Below, piece after piece: positions 1 through 8,657 of a stretch of 64,000 nucleotides of DNA. The notes under the pieces were generated by a model, which saw only the letters and a list, made by a program, of their open reading frames with translations, was not told the DNA's origin and did not search any database. Numbering within the stretch: the stretch's first letter is position 1; the number at the start of each line of letters is the position of its first letter. The stretch is taken from positions 1 through 64,000 of the forward strand of contig NZ_UAUI01000021.1 in the NCBI RefSeq assembly GCF_900455735.1, written 5' to 3'. The position numbers and the translations under genes were made by a program. The DNA is from Rhodococcus wratislaviensis. GTDB lineage: Bacteria; Actinomycetota; Actinomycetes; Mycobacteriales; Mycobacteriaceae.

Positions 1-17
1 GGCACCCGGGGAACGTG

Positions 18-329
18 TCAGCTGAAGTGCGCCAGCAGGGCGTCGCGCTGACGGTCGCCGAGGCCACGGAGGCGGCGCGTCGGAGCGATCTCCAGGTTGG
101 CCATGATCTCCTGGGCCTTCACCTTGCCGATCTTCGGCAGGGCTTCCAGAATGGCGCTGACCTTGGTCTTTCCGATGATGTCGTCGACATCGGCCTTGGA
201 AAGGACCTGCTTGAGGGTGATGTCACCGGACTTGAGCTTGTCCTTGAGCTCTGCGCGTGCCTTACGAGCGGCGGCGGCCTTCTCGAGAGCTGCTGCCCGC
301 TGTTCGTCAGTGAGCTGGGGAAGTGCCAC
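18..329 (-). CDS. mihF: Integration host factor, actinobacterial type (mIHF)
   Basis: Small basic nucleoid-associated DNA-binding protein of about 103 residues. The N-terminus (VALPQLTDEQRAAALEKAAA) and C-terminus (APTRRLRGLGDRQRDALLAHF) match the mycobacterial mIHF family closely, including the GKVKAQEIM segment of the helix-two-turn-helix region. The reading frame extends upstream to 413, but the family begins at the VALPQL Val, so I place a GTG start at 329; the upstream residues look like untranslated leader. In relatives the gene usually lies next to gmk, which would be beyond the left edge. The family compacts DNA and supports phage integration; the assignment is from sequence resemblance. 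Confidence 0.95.
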   Translation of the reverse strand: MALPQLTDEQRAAALEKAAAARKARAELKDKLKSGDITLKQVLSKADVDDIIGKTKVSAILEALPKIGKVKAQEIMANLEIAPTRRLRGLGDRQRDALLAHFS

Positions 330-747
330 GATGTCTCCTTCATTCGGGGTACGTATCGAACACCGTAGCGAGAGAACCGCTACTTCACCGCATCCATCGG
401 ACGTGTCGCGCATCCTGTCCGATTCGACGGGCCCCGGCTCACCGCTCCGACGGCGCGAAAAATGCCACGACGCGGGCGGTGTGCTGTGTCATGCTCGACG
501 TGTTCCGATCGGTTCACACGTCGAGTTCAGGAAGGAAGTAGCGATGCGCGCACTGCCCACATCCCACGCAGCCCGCTTGCAGCGGTCACGTACGGGTGCC
601 GCCTCCTCCTTCCCCGCCGGCCGGCAGGGCGAACCCGGGATCATGCCCGCCCCGAAGACCCACCGCTCCGCCCGACACGCCTGACTCGACTGACGTCGCC
701 CGGCGTGCCCCCTCCGCCGCGAACCGACGACAGAACCGAGATCTCCC
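330..747. other. Intergenic region between mihF and the HNH gene
   Basis: About 420 bp between the divergently oriented mihF and HNH genes. It must hold the mihF promoter on the minus strand. The only coding candidate is the 46-codon frame at 544-684, listed separately. I see no RNA gene, repeat or terminator that I can support. Confidence 0.5.
544..684 (+). CDS. Possible 46-residue small protein
   Basis: A short ATG frame of 46 codons, rich in Arg, Ala and Pro, starting at 544. Its main support is a purine-rich AGGAAGGAAG run ending about 7 bases before the ATG, a better ribosome binding site than many real genes here have. The peptide (begins MRALPTSHAARLQRSRTGAA) has no recognisable domain, signal peptide or membrane segment. 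It could be a leader peptide for the HNH gene 63 bp downstream, or a chance frame in GC-rich DNA. Confidence 0.25.
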   Translation: MRALPTSHAARLQRSRTGAASSFPAGRQGEPGIMPAPKTHRSARHA

Positions 748-1299
748 GTGAGGCACTTCTCCCGTAACCCACCCGGCAGCACCCTCGACGCCCGCAGCTG
801 GTCGCGCGCGGATGTGCTGGTCCTCAATGTGACGTACGAGGCCCTCTGCGAGATTCCCGCGGAGCGCGCCGTCGTGCTGATCAGCGTCGGCGCGGCCGAG
901 ACGGTCGCGGATCGGGAGCCTCCGTTCCCGATTCGCTCGCAACACGTCGAGATCAGGCTGCCGCAGACCATTCGTCTGCTGCGCTACGTCTACGTCCAGC
1001 ACTCCGTGCTGGTGACCGACAGCAGCCGCGCGACGTTCGAGGGCGTGTTCCGGCGCGACCGCAATCGTTGCGGCTACTGCGCCGAGCCGGTCGCGACGAC
1101 CATCGACCACGTGCTGCCGAGGAGCCGCGGCGGCCCGAACACGTGGGCCAACCTCGTGGCCTGCTGCGTCCCCTGCAACCAGAGGAAGGCCGACCGCACA
1201 CCGGAGGAGGCGGGAATGCCGCTCCTCTGGGAGCCGAAGGCGCCCCGGCACATCGAAAAGGCGCAGCGGCAGATCTGGAGGGATCTCGCGGCGGTCTAG
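748..1299 (+). CDS. HNH endonuclease domain protein
   Basis: Protein of 183 residues with a C-terminal HNH nuclease fold. A first zinc-knuckle pair CGYC (about residue 109) is followed by TTIDHVLPRSRGG (the DH of the motif), then NLVACCVPCNQRKADRT with the second Cys pair and the final N/K residues. The N-terminal 90 residues are a conserved-looking actinobacterial extension (VLVLNVTYEALCEIPAERAV) without a known function. The start is a GTG at 748; a later GTG near 814 is possible. Such stand-alone HNH proteins are common in actinobacterial genomes and their substrate is usually unknown. A whiB gene follows 59 bp downstream on the same strand. Confidence 0.85.
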   Translation: MRHFSRNPPGSTLDARSWSRADVLVLNVTYEALCEIPAERAVVLISVGAAETVADREPPFPIRSQHVEIRLPQTIRLLRYVYVQHSVLVTDSSRATFEGVFRRDRNRCGYCAEPVATTIDHVLPRSRGGPNTWANLVACCVPCNQRKADRTPEEAGMPLLWEPKAPRHIEKAQRQIWRDLAAV

Positions 1300-1358
1300 C
1301 CGCGAGACCTCCGCACCCGCCTTACCGACCGACCTTCTCCCGGGAGGGGAGATTACCG

Positions 1359-1619
1359 ATGACCGACGTCCTGGACACATCCCTGTCCACTCTGCTGCCC
1401 GCCTCCGACGATCCGGCGGGCTGGGTGAACGCCGCGTGCCGTGCAGACCCCGAGCCGGACCGGTGGTTCCCGTTTCCGACAGAGGATTTCGCGTACGCGC
1501 GCGACGTCTGTCATCACTGCGCACTGCGGACGCGCTGCGAGCTGTTCGCCAGGGCCACCGGTCAGACCGGTGTGTGGGGTGGCAAGGAATTCGATCGGGG
1601 GCGCGAGAAGCGGACGTGA
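1359..1619 (+). CDS. WhiB-family iron-sulfur transcription regulator
   Basis: An 86-residue WhiB-like protein. It shows the four cluster-ligating cysteines in the family pattern: one in NAACRADP, then C-x2-C-x5-C in DVCHHCALRTRC. The family turn motif GVWGG follows, then a basic C-terminal tail (RGREKRT). WhiB proteins bind a 4Fe-4S cluster and act with the principal sigma factor on promoters. The ATG at 1359 is preceded by GGGAGGGGA (1342-1350) at good spacing. The longer open frame upstream overlaps the HNH gene and is not coding. I cannot assign it to a WhiB1-7 class with confidence. Confidence 0.93.
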   Translation: MTDVLDTSLSTLLPASDDPAGWVNAACRADPEPDRWFPFPTEDFAYARDVCHHCALRTRCELFARATGQTGVWGGKEFDRGREKRT

Positions 1620-1640
1620 ATCCGCCCCGCGCGGCCCCGG

Positions 1641-3689
1641 CTACCGGCCCAGGATCTCGGGCAGCGCGACGTCCTCGCCCCGCACGTGCTCGGAGAGGAA
1701 CGACAGCACCACCTGGTACCAGACCTTCGCGTTCTGCGGGGTGAGGATCCAGTGATTCTCGTCCGGGAAGTAGAGAAAGCGGTGTTCGGTGCGACCGTCG
1801 TCGTCCGCGGGCAACCCCGACTCGGACAGCAGCTCGAACCACAGGCGCAACCCGTCGCCGATCGGGACGCGAAAGTCCTTGTCGCCGTGAATGACCAGCA
1901 TAGGAGTCACGATGTCCGCGACGTACAGGTGCGGTGAGTTCTCCACCGCCATCTCGGGCGTCATCTCCCGCTGCCAGTACCAGGCGGCGTCGGTGGTCGG
2001 ACCGAACTGGTCCAGCGCCCACAGGCTCGCGTGGGTGACGATCGCCTTGAACCGGTCGGTGTGTCCGGCGATCCAGTTGGCCATGTAGCCGCCGAACGAT
2101 CCACCCATCGCCGCGGTGCGCTTCTCGTCGATCTCCGGCAGCGCCACCGCGGCGTCGGTGACCGCCATGAGATCGGTGAACGGTGCCTTGCCCCACTTAC
2201 CCCAGCCCCGCTCCACGAACTCCTGCCCGTAGCCGGTCGACAACGCCGGGTCCGGCAGCAGCACGGCGTACCCCCGCGCCACGAGCAGCCACGGGTTCCA
2301 TCGCCACGACCAGGTGTTCCACGAACCGAGGGGGCCGCCGTGCACCCACAGCGCGAGAGGCACCGGCGCGTGGGCGGAGGCGCCGGTCGGCACCGCGAGC
2401 CACGCGCGCACCGCCGCGCCGTCGGCGGCGACGGTCTCGACCTCCGTCAGCGTGCCCGGCAGCTCGGGGAGGTCGGCGGGCGCCTTCAGCAGTGACACCG
2501 CGCCGGTGGTGATATCGATGCGCACCGGGTGCGGCGGCGCCGCGTACGACGCCCGCAGCGCGAACACCGTCGACCCGTCGGGCGCCACCTGCAGGTCGGT
2601 GTACGCGCAGTCGTCGGTCGTCACCCGAGTGGGGTCCGCACCGTCACGGAGGACGAAGATCGGCGCGCGCCCACGATCGTCGGCGGTGACGAGGAGCCCC
2701 GAACCGTCGGACAGCCAGACCACGGACGTGGCCCACCGGTCCCACTCCGGCGCCACCTCCGTGACGGTGCCCGTGTCGAAGCTGTAGCGGTGCAGCGTGA
2801 ATCGAGGCGCGGAGTCGGGTGTCGCATGTGATTCCCGGGTGAACACGACGTGCCGTCCGTCCGGGGAGATCACCGGGTCCGACAGATCGGCGTCGGCGTC
2901 GTCGACGAGGACCGTGCGCGCCCCCGTCTCGGTGTCGACGCGCACCAGGATGTTCCGTATCGACGCCAGCGGACCGGGAACCGTCCACGACGTCACGACG
3001 AAGGCGCCGTCGTCGCTCAGCGCGTAGTTCGCCTCCCGTAGCGCCGGACCCGGCATCGGGGTGAGGTCGGTCAGCTCCGGCTCCTGCCCGTTCTCCGCGA
3101 GCGCGTCCAGTGGGGCGGACAGGAGGTGGGGCACGTCGGGACCGAGATCGTGGTCCCAGTACCGAATCGGGTAGCCCGTGTGCAGGATCGCCGAGACCTT
3201 CTTCTCCTTGCGCTCGGCGCGCACCCGCTCGTCGTCGGCGGACTCGCCCGAACTCCCCAGAACCCCGGTGGTGACGACGAAACGCGACGCGCACCGTGCG
3301 GCGCGGACCCCGGTGATGCCGCCGCCGCGGCGCGCGACGACCACCGCCTCGCCGCCTCGCGCGGGCAGTCGCCACAGGTCGTCCGGAAGGTCGTCCTCGT
3401 CCTGCGTCGGACGGGAGGACGTGAAGAGGAGATCGCCGTCGCTGGTGAACGCCGGGTTGGACTCCCCGCTGCGGCCACGGGTGAGCCGGCGTGCCGCGAA
3501 CTCACCGGTGGGATCGATCTCCCACAGCGCGGTGACGTACTTCGTCGCCTTCTCGTCGAGCGTCGACTGCGCGACGACGAGCCTTCTCCCGTCCGCCGAC
3601 AGCGCGAGGCCGCCGATGCGGCCGAGCGCGAGGTAGTCGTCGAGGTCGTCGAAAGGAGTTCCGGCGTGGAGTTCAGGAATCGCGGTCAC
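1641..3689 (-). CDS. S9-family prolyl oligopeptidase / acylaminoacyl peptidase
   Basis: Serine peptidase of 682 residues with an N-terminal beta-propeller-like half (repeated segments such as LALSADGRRLVVA and PVISPDGRHVVFT) and a C-terminal alpha/beta hydrolase. The nucleophile is Ser531 in GGSFGGYM. The triad Asp is Asp605 in HGDKDFRVP, and the His is His646 in DENHWI. An HGGP oxyanion-hole motif lies in the hydrolase half. There is no signal peptide, so it should act in the cytoplasm on short peptides or acylated N-termini. It is the last gene of a minus-strand group; the upstream neighbour is the siderophore-binding lipoprotein, with no clear functional link. Confidence 0.9.
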   Translation of the reverse strand: MTAIPELHAGTPFDDLDDYLALGRIGGLALSADGRRLVVAQSTLDEKATKYVTALWEIDPTGEFAARRLTRGRSGESNPAFTSDGDLLFTSSRPTQDEDDLPDDLWRLPARGGEAVVVARRGGGITGVRAARCASRFVVTTGVLGSSGESADDERVRAERKEKKVSAILHTGYPIRYWDHDLGPDVPHLLSAPLDALAENGQEPELTDLTPMPGPALREANYALSDDGAFVVTSWTVPGPLASIRNILVRVDTETGARTVLVDDADADLSDPVISPDGRHVVFTRESHATPDSAPRFTLHRYSFDTGTVTEVAPEWDRWATSVVWLSDGSGLLVTADDRGRAPIFVLRDGADPTRVTTDDCAYTDLQVAPDGSTVFALRASYAAPPHPVRIDITTGAVSLLKAPADLPELPGTLTEVETVAADGAAVRAWLAVPTGASAHAPVPLALWVHGGPLGSWNTWSWRWNPWLLVARGYAVLLPDPALSTGYGQEFVERGWGKWGKAPFTDLMAVTDAAVALPEIDEKRTAAMGGSFGGYMANWIAGHTDRFKAIVTHASLWALDQFGPTTDAAWYWQREMTPEMAVENSPHLYVADIVTPMLVIHGDKDFRVPIGDGLRLWFELLSESGLPADDDGRTEHRFLYFPDENHWILTPQNAKVWYQVVLSFLSEHVRGEDVALPEILGR

Positions 3690-3737
3690 GAGTCGTTGGT
3701 ATCACGAACCGGGCTCACACCGTCGGACATCCGCGTC

Positions 3738-4751
3738 TCAGGCGAGCAGGGGCGCGACCCGCGGCGGGATCTCGTTCAACGCGTACGGCAGGCTCAACAC
3801 GGTGCTCCACGCCATCGCCTCGGCGGCGGCGTCCTCGAGTGTGATCGTGCGTCCGGCCTTCACCACGTCGAGTTCCTGATAGATCGGCGTCTTGTCGAGT
3901 TCCGCGCGCAGCTTGTCGCCGTAGCCACCGCCCGCGTACCAGACGAGGAGGTCGACGTTCGCGAGCGACAGCTGCTCCGTGCTGATCTCGGCGAAATTGC
4001 CGGTGATCTGCTCCGTGACAGGGGGGTTGACGAAGCCGAGTTCGGTGAAGAAGCGGACCTTCGGGTCCTCCGGACCGTACACGCCGAACTGCCCCGGGCC
4101 CTTGAGCGCGCCGACGAGGACGGTCTTTCCCGCGAACGCCGGGTTGGCGGCCCGGACGTCGTCGAACTGCGTCTCGACGGAGGACACCAGCTCGGCAGCC
4201 TTGTCCTTCTTGCCGAGCGCGTCGCCGAGAATCCTCGTCTGGTCCTGCCACGGAACGCCGTAGTCGGCGAAGTCCGCGGGCTGCGCCACGGTCGGCGCGA
4301 TGGCGCTCAGCTTGTCGTACTGGGCCTGGGTGAGACCGGAGTAGGTGCCGACCACCAGGTCCGGGGCAATGGCCGCGACCTTCTCGAAGTCGATGTTGGT
4401 CGACGCCGTCCCCACGATCTCGGGCTGCGCGTCGCCGAGGAGGTCCTGCGCCCACGGCCACACGCCGTAGGGGTAATCGCCGTACCAGTCGAACGTGCCT
4501 GCCAGTGGGCCGCCGAGCGCGAGGATCGTGTCCTGGTCGTTGTAGCCCACACTGACGATGCGCTGCGGGTCGGTCGGCACCTGGGTCTCGCCGTACTTGT
4601 GGGCGATGACGGGGCCCGACGGCTCACTGCCGTTGCCGGAGCCGTCGCCGTCCGAGCTGCTGCAGGCCGCGGCGAACGCGAGCAGCGCTCCCCCGGTGCC
4701 CACGAGGAATCCGCGTCGGCTCAGGCCGATCCTCTGTTGACCCACGTTCAT
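3738..4751 (-). CDS. Iron-siderophore ABC transporter substrate-binding lipoprotein (FecB/FepB family)
   Basis: A 337-residue periplasmic-binding-protein of the siderophore class. The N-terminus has a twin-arginine signal (Ser11-Arg12-Arg13-Gly-Phe-Leu) ending at a lipobox with Cys30 (FAAACSSS), so it is probably a Tat-exported lipoprotein. The mature part has typical family segments: PQRIVSVGYNDQDTILALG, a central helix, and EQLSLANVDLLVWYAG. No permease or ATPase gene is adjacent, so it must work with a transporter encoded elsewhere. Overlapping IdeR/DtxR-type boxes 38-66 bp upstream of the start imply iron repression. The ligand cannot be told from sequence. Confidence 0.9.
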   Translation of the reverse strand: MNVGQQRIGLSRRGFLVGTGGALLAFAAACSSSDGDGSGNGSEPSGPVIAHKYGETQVPTDPQRIVSVGYNDQDTILALGGPLAGTFDWYGDYPYGVWPWAQDLLGDAQPEIVGTASTNIDFEKVAAIAPDLVVGTYSGLTQAQYDKLSAIAPTVAQPADFADYGVPWQDQTRILGDALGKKDKAAELVSSVETQFDDVRAANPAFAGKTVLVGALKGPGQFGVYGPEDPKVRFFTELGFVNPPVTEQITGNFAEISTEQLSLANVDLLVWYAGGGYGDKLRAELDKTPIYQELDVVKAGRTITLEDAAAEAMAWSTVLSLPYALNEIPPRVAPLLA

Positions 4752-4788
4752 GCGGCGACCCTCTCGTCTACCAGGTACTACGATCCAC

Positions 4789-4817
4789 TTAGGTAAGGCT
4801 TGCCGAGCTTAGCCTAA
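4789..4817 (-). promoter_or_regulatory. Overlapping IdeR/DtxR iron boxes
   Basis: On the plus strand 4789-4807 reads TTAGGTAAGGCTTGCCGAG. On the minus strand the 19-mer covering 4817-4799 reads TTAGGCTAAGCTCGGCAAG. Both resemble the IdeR/DtxR consensus TTAGGTTAGGCTAACCTAA, and their starts are offset by 10 bp, as expected where two repressor dimers bind opposite faces. The site lies just upstream of the siderophore-binding lipoprotein and overlaps the last codons of the GNAT gene. Binding is inferred from the consensus and context. Confidence 0.75.
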
Positions 4818-5458
4818 GGGGTCGCGCGGACGGGTTCCCGCCACATCGCCCACAGCGTCGGCCCGCCGTCCGGGATCCGGATCTCGCCGGTGACGTCGAA
4901 GCCGAACCGCTCGTAGTAGGAAATGTTGTCTTCCTTGCTCGACTCCAGATACGCCGGGAGCCCCTCGGCATCACACCGGTCCAGCCGCGACCGCAACAGC
5001 GCCTTCCCGTAACCGCCGCCCCGCCCCGCGCTCGACGTCCCGATCGTCGCCAGATACCAGTGCACGGGATCGACCGGGTGTGCGTCCTCGACGGTTCCGC
5101 TCACCGCGGCCCCGACGCCCAGCCTCGAGCCGAACGCGCGGACCAGTCCCGGCAGGCTGAGGAGCGACGACAGTGTCGACTGCTTCCAGCCGCCGGGCGG
5201 ATCCCACATGGCGGCCCCGCGGACCACGCCGTCGCCGTCCTCGGCCAGTTCGGCTCCGCCCCCGGCGAGATGGTGATGGCGGATCTCGACCGCGAACAGT
5301 CTCGGCAGGCCGCGCCGCCTGCGCTCGGGGTCCGGCCACATCCACACCATCACGGGGTCGTCGAAGAACGCGTCGGCCAGGACGCGCGACAATTCGGGGA
5401 TATCGGATCCGGTCGCCGCTCGCACGCTCACACCCATGTCCAGAGGGTACGGGCCCAT
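4814..5458 (-). CDS. GNAT-family N-acetyltransferase
   Basis: A 214-residue GNAT protein. The acetyl-CoA pyrophosphate-binding segment is visible as SSAGRGGGYGKALLRSRL, followed by AEGLPAYLESSKEDNISYYERFGFDVTGEI, the usual motif B region. The N-terminus (VSVRAATGSDIPELSRVLADAFFDDP) is typical of the group. The frame starts at 5458; an internal ATG at 5437 (MGVSVRAAT) fits the family start better. Its 3' end overlaps the iron box of the next gene. Substrate unknown; small amines or antibiotics are typical for this subgroup. Confidence 0.85.
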   Translation of the reverse strand: MGPYPLDMGVSVRAATGSDIPELSRVLADAFFDDPVMVWMWPDPERRRRGLPRLFAVEIRHHHLAGGGAELAEDGDGVVRGAAMWDPPGGWKQSTLSSLLSLPGLVRAFGSRLGVGAAVSGTVEDAHPVDPVHWYLATIGTSSAGRGGGYGKALLRSRLDRCDAEGLPAYLESSKEDNISYYERFGFDVTGEIRIPDGGPTLWAMWREPVRATP

Positions 5459-5566
5459 CGCGCGGGCGCGCCGGAACGACTGGCCGTCGCGCCCGGTTCG
5501 GGGCCACTATGGACTCATGCCCCGACCCTCGCACGCACGCAGACCGAGTGAATCCGGCGGCAGGTG

Positions 5567-6394
5567 ATGGGCCGCGTCACCGCGCGACGCCCGGTCGTCC
5601 GCATCACCGAGCACGGAACGACACGCAGACCCGATTCGCTGGCCGTCGAAGAGCCCCTCGAGATCCGGGTCGGCGGCCGTTCCCTGTCGGTGACGATGCG
5701 CACCCCGGGCGACGACATCGACCTGGTGCACGGATTCCTGCTGACCGAAGGCGTCATCGAGAACCGCGACGACGTGTCCGTCGTCCGCTACTGCGACGGC
5801 GTCGACGAGAGCGGGGCCAACACGTACAACGTGCTCAATGTGGTTCTGGCCGAGGGCGTCCCGGCACCGGGTGGACCGGAACGCCGATTCGTCACCTCGT
5901 CGGCATGCGGGGTGTGCGGCAAGGCGTCGCTGGACCAGGTCCGGACACGGTCACGATTCCCCTTGTCCGGCAACGACTTGTCGGTGACCGCGGCCACGCT
6001 GTCGTCGATGCCTGCCACCCTGCGGGCGGGTCAGCGCATCTTCGATTCGACGGGTGGACTGCACGCCGCGGGCCTGTTCACCCCCGACGGCGCACTCGTC
6101 GCGTTGCGGGAGGACGTCGGCAGACACAACGCCGTCGACAAGGTGCTGGGGTGGGCGCTGACGCAGGACCGGGTGCCGCTGTCGGGCAGCGTTCTGCTCG
6201 TCAGCGGGCGCGCATCCTTCGAACTGGTGCAGAAGTCCGTGATGGCGGGGGTACCGATGCTCGGCGCGGTGTCGGCGCCGTCCTCGCTGGCCGTCGACCT
6301 GGCACTGGAATCCGGCACGACGCTCGTCGGCTTCCTCCGTGGGGAGTCGATGAACGTCTATGCCGGAGCCCAGCGCGTGAAGATCGGGGCCTGA
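5567..6394 (+). CDS. fdhD: Formate dehydrogenase accessory sulfurtransferase FdhD
   Basis: A 275-residue FdhD. The family carries sulfur from IscS to the molybdenum/tungsten bis-MGD cofactor of formate dehydrogenase. Key features are the [11 protein letters not shown] loop with Cys114 and Cys117, the early [13 protein letters not shown] and [17 protein letters not shown] blocks, and the later [15 protein letters not shown] and [19 protein letters not shown] blocks. Met at 5567 is chosen over the Met one codon upstream. No formate dehydrogenase subunit gene is in the window, so the partner enzyme must be elsewhere. The gene ends 9 bp before the convergent pcaJ. Confidence 0.95.
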   Translation: MGRVTARRPVVRITEHGTTRRPDSLAVEEPLEIRVGGRSLSVTMRTPGDDIDLVHGFLLTEGVIENRDDVSVVRYCDGVDESGANTYNVLNVVLAEGVPAPGGPERRFVTSSACGVCGKASLDQVRTRSRFPLSGNDLSVTAATLSSMPATLRAGQRIFDSTGGLHAAGLFTPDGALVALREDVGRHNAVDKVLGWALTQDRVPLSGSVLLVSGRASFELVQKSVMAGVPMLGAVSAPSSLAVDLALESGTTLVGFLRGESMNVYAGAQRVKIGA

Positions 6395-6403
6395 GCGGGC
6401 TTT

Positions 6404-7045
6404 CTAGACGGTGGCGTCGACGAGGAGCTTCGCGCCGGTGGCTGCCTGGACGTCCTCGACGCTGTGGCCGGGCGCGGTCTCGACGAGCCGCAGACCGTCG
6501 GGGGTGACGTCGATGACGGCGAGATCGGTGACGATCTTCTGCACGCAGCGCTTGCCGGTGTACGGCAGCGTGCACTCCTCGAGGATCTTGTGCTCACCCT
6601 TCTTGGTGACGTGATCCATCATCACGATGACCTTGCCTGCGCCGTGGACGAGGTCCATCGCGCCGCCCATGCCCTTGACCATGGCGCCCGGGACCATCCA
6701 GTTGGACAGGTCGCCGTGGCTGCTGACCTGCATGGCGCCGAGAACGGCCACGTCGACGCTGCCGCCGCGGATCATCGAGAAGGAGTCGGAGGAGGAGAAG
6801 AACGCGCCGCCGGGGACCACGGTGATGGTCTCCTTGCCCGCGTTGATCAGTTCGGGATCGACCTCGTCGTCGGTCGGGTACGGCCCGACGCCGAGGATGC
6901 CGTTCTCCGAGTGCAGGATGACGTCCTTGCCGGCCGGGATGTGACCGGGGATCAGGGTGGGCATGCCGATGCCGAGGTTCACATACTGCCCGTCCTCCAG
7001 CTCGGCCGCGACCCGGGCCGCCATCTCGTCACGCGTCCAGCTCAT
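6404..7045 (-). CDS. pcaJ: 3-oxoadipate CoA-transferase subunit B
   Basis: A 213-residue beta subunit of succinyl-CoA:3-oxoacid/3-oxoadipate CoA-transferase. The catalytic Glu lies in [13 protein letters not shown], and the [18 protein letters not shown] and [15 protein letters not shown] motifs are characteristic. With PcaI it transfers CoA from succinyl-CoA to 3-oxoadipate, the step before thiolytic cleavage by PcaF. Its ATG overlaps the pcaI stop by 4 bp (ATGA), indicating translational coupling. Assignment to 3-oxoadipate rather than acetoacetate rests on the divergent pcaHGBLRF cluster. Confidence 0.93.
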   Translation of the reverse strand: MSWTRDEMAARVAAELEDGQYVNLGIGMPTLIPGHIPAGKDVILHSENGILGVGPYPTDDEVDPELINAGKETITVVPGGAFFSSSDSFSMIRGGSVDVAVLGAMQVSSHGDLSNWMVPGAMVKGMGGAMDLVHGAGKVIVMMDHVTKKGEHKILEECTLPYTGKRCVQKIVTDLAVIDVTPDGLRLVETAPGHSVEDVQAATGAKLLVDATV

Positions 7046-7791
7046 GCCCGCACCGTCCTGTTCTCGATTCCCGTTTCCTGCTTGCCGACCTCGACCACAC
7101 GCTGGACGAAGATGCCGGGGGTGTGCACCTCGGCGGGATCGATCTCGCCGGGCTCGACGAGGTATTCGACCTGCGCGATGGTGATGCGACCGGCGCCTGC
7201 GGCGTCCGGGTTGAAGTTGCGGGCCGTCTCCCGGTACACGAGGTTGCCGAGGCGGTCACCCTTCCATGCGTGAACCAGCGCGAAGTCGGTGCGGATGGCG
7301 CGCTCGAGGACGAAGGCCTCGCCGTCGAACTCGCGCGTCTCCTTGGGCTTGCTCGCCACCGCGATGCCGCCCTGACCGTCGTAGCGGATCGGCAGACCGC
7401 CGTCGGCGACCTGCGTCCCGACACCGGCGGGGGTGTAGAAGGCGGGGATGCCCGCTCCCCCGGCGCGCATCCGCTCGGCCAGCGTGCCCTGCGGAGTGAG
7501 CTCGACCTCGAGCTCCCCACTGAGGTACTGCCGCGCGAATTCCTTGTTGGCGCCGACGTACGAGCTGATCGTGCGCCGGATCCGGTGCTGCTCGAGGAGC
7601 AGACCCAGACCGAAACCGTCGGTGCCGCAGTTGTTGCTGACCGTCTCGAGGTCGGTCGCACCCTGTGCGAGGAGGGCGTCGATGAGGACCGAGGGGATAC
7701 CGACGAGGCCGAAGCCGCCCACCGCGAGGGACGCTCCGTCGGGGACATCGGCAACGGCCTCGGCCGCCGTTGCGAAGACTTTGTTGACCAT
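7042..7791 (-). CDS. pcaI: 3-oxoadipate CoA-transferase subunit A
   Basis: A 249-residue alpha subunit of the CoA-transferase. The CoA-binding glycine motif [16 protein letters not shown] is near the N-terminus, followed by [14 protein letters not shown] and [17 protein letters not shown]. The longer frame to 7830 runs into the operator region; the family start is [13 protein letters not shown] at 7791. First gene of the pcaIJ pair, transcribed away from pcaH across a 152-bp regulatory region with two matching palindromes. Confidence 0.93.
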   Translation of the reverse strand: MVNKVFATAAEAVADVPDGASLAVGGFGLVGIPSVLIDALLAQGATDLETVSNNCGTDGFGLGLLLEQHRIRRTISSYVGANKEFARQYLSGELEVELTPQGTLAERMRAGGAGIPAFYTPAGVGTQVADGGLPIRYDGQGGIAVASKPKETREFDGEAFVLERAIRTDFALVHAWKGDRLGNLVYRETARNFNPDAAGAGRITIAQVEYLVEPGEIDPAEVHTPGIFVQRVVEVGKQETGIENRTVRA

Positions 7792-7812
7792 GTGACCCAG
7801 GCTACCGCAAAA

Positions 7813-7829
7813 TGTTCGAGTAGTGAACA
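7813..7829. promoter_or_regulatory. Putative PcaR operator near pcaI
   Basis: Palindrome TGTTCGAGTAGTGAACA: 5-bp arms TGTTC/GAACA separated by 7 bases, 22 bp upstream of the pcaI start. The same architecture recurs at 7912-7928 near pcaH. IclR-type regulators such as PcaR bind short palindromes of this size, and pcaR is in the adjacent operon. The regulator assignment is inference. Confidence 0.6.
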
Positions 7830-7911
7830 CCCATCCACATTGCGAACAAATTGCGCCCCGCCTGTTGGCCCCATCACAGAACGCGACTACTATGTGCGAA
7901 TAGCGGCCGAC

Positions 7912-7928
7912 TGTTCACATCGAGAACG
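7912..7928. promoter_or_regulatory. Putative PcaR operator near pcaH
   Basis: TGTTCACATCGAGAACG: arms TGTTC/GAACG around 7 bases, 16 bp upstream of the pcaH start. One arm base differs from the perfect copy at 7813-7829. Related half-sites (TGCGAAC at 7841-7847, TGTGCGAAT near 7893) lie between the two copies. Probably the operator controlling pcaHGBLRF; binding untested. Confidence 0.55.
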
Positions 7929-7943
7929 TGAGGATCTTTTTCC

Positions 7944-8657
7944 ATGCTGCATCTGCCAGCCCACCACCACGCCGGGCACGAAGCGAATGCCCCGCTGCTG
8001 TTCCCCGAGTACAAGACGACTCGGCTGCGCAGCCCCAAGAACGACCTGATCCTGGTCCCGCAGCGACTCGGCGAGATCACCGGTCCGGTCTTCGGCGACG
8101 CCGACATCGCCAAGGGTGAGAACGACATGACCCACGCCAACGGCGGCGAGGCCCAGGGACAGCGCATCATCGTCCACGGCCGCGTCCTCGACAGCGCGGG
8201 CAAGCCCATCCCCGACACCCTCATCGAGGTGTGGCAGGCCAACGCCGGAGGCCGCTACCGCCACAAGATGGACTCCTGGCCGGCCCCGCTCGACCCCCAC
8301 TTCAACGGTGTCGCCCGCTGCCTCACCGACAAGCAGGGCCACTACGAGTTCACGACCATCAAGCCCGGCGCCTACCCGTGGGGCAACCACCACAACGCGT
8401 GGCGGCCCGCGCACATCCACTTCTCCCTGTTCGGTCAGGCGTTCACCCAGCGACTGGTCACGCAGATGTACTTCCCGGACGATCCGTTCTTCTTCCAGGA
8501 CCCGATCTACAACTCCGTGCCCGAAGCGGCCCGCGAGCGGATGATCAGCACGTTCGACTACGACCACACCCGCGACAACTGGGCCGTCGGATTCAAGTTC
8601 GACATCGTTCTGCGCGGTCAGGACGCCACCCCGTTCGAGGACCCGGAGGGCCACTGA
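7944..8657 (+). CDS. pcaH: Protocatechuate 3,4-dioxygenase beta subunit
   Basis: A 237-residue catalytic subunit of the intradiol ring-cleaving dioxygenase that turns protocatechuate into 3-carboxy-cis,cis-muconate. The ferric-iron ligands are visible: a Tyr in GGRYRHKMDSW, and the Tyr and two His of GAYPWGNHHNAWRPAHIHFS. The VHGRVLDSAGKPIPDTLIEVWQAN block is the intradiol family signature. First gene of pcaHGBLRF. Its stop overlaps the pcaG start by one base (TGATG), which couples the two subunits. Confidence 0.96.
   Translation: MLHLPAHHHAGHEANAPLLFPEYKTTRLRSPKNDLILVPQRLGEITGPVFGDADIAKGENDMTHANGGEAQGQRIIVHGRVLDSAGKPIPDTLIEVWQANAGGRYRHKMDSWPAPLDPHFNGVARCLTDKQGHYEFTTIKPGAYPWGNHHNAWRPAHIHFSLFGQAFTQRLVTQMYFPDDPFFFQDPIYNSVPEAARERMISTFDYDHTRDNWAVGFKFDIVLRGQDATPFEDPEGH

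Noticed and set aside
330-413. N-terminal extension of mihF up to 413
   Set aside because: The added residues do not match the family, which starts at VALPQL; the GTG at 329 is more likely.
586-2196. 536-codon minus-strand frame upstream of the S9 peptidase
   Set aside because: Overlaps the HNH and WhiB genes and the C-terminal part of the S9 peptidase in another frame; no domain.
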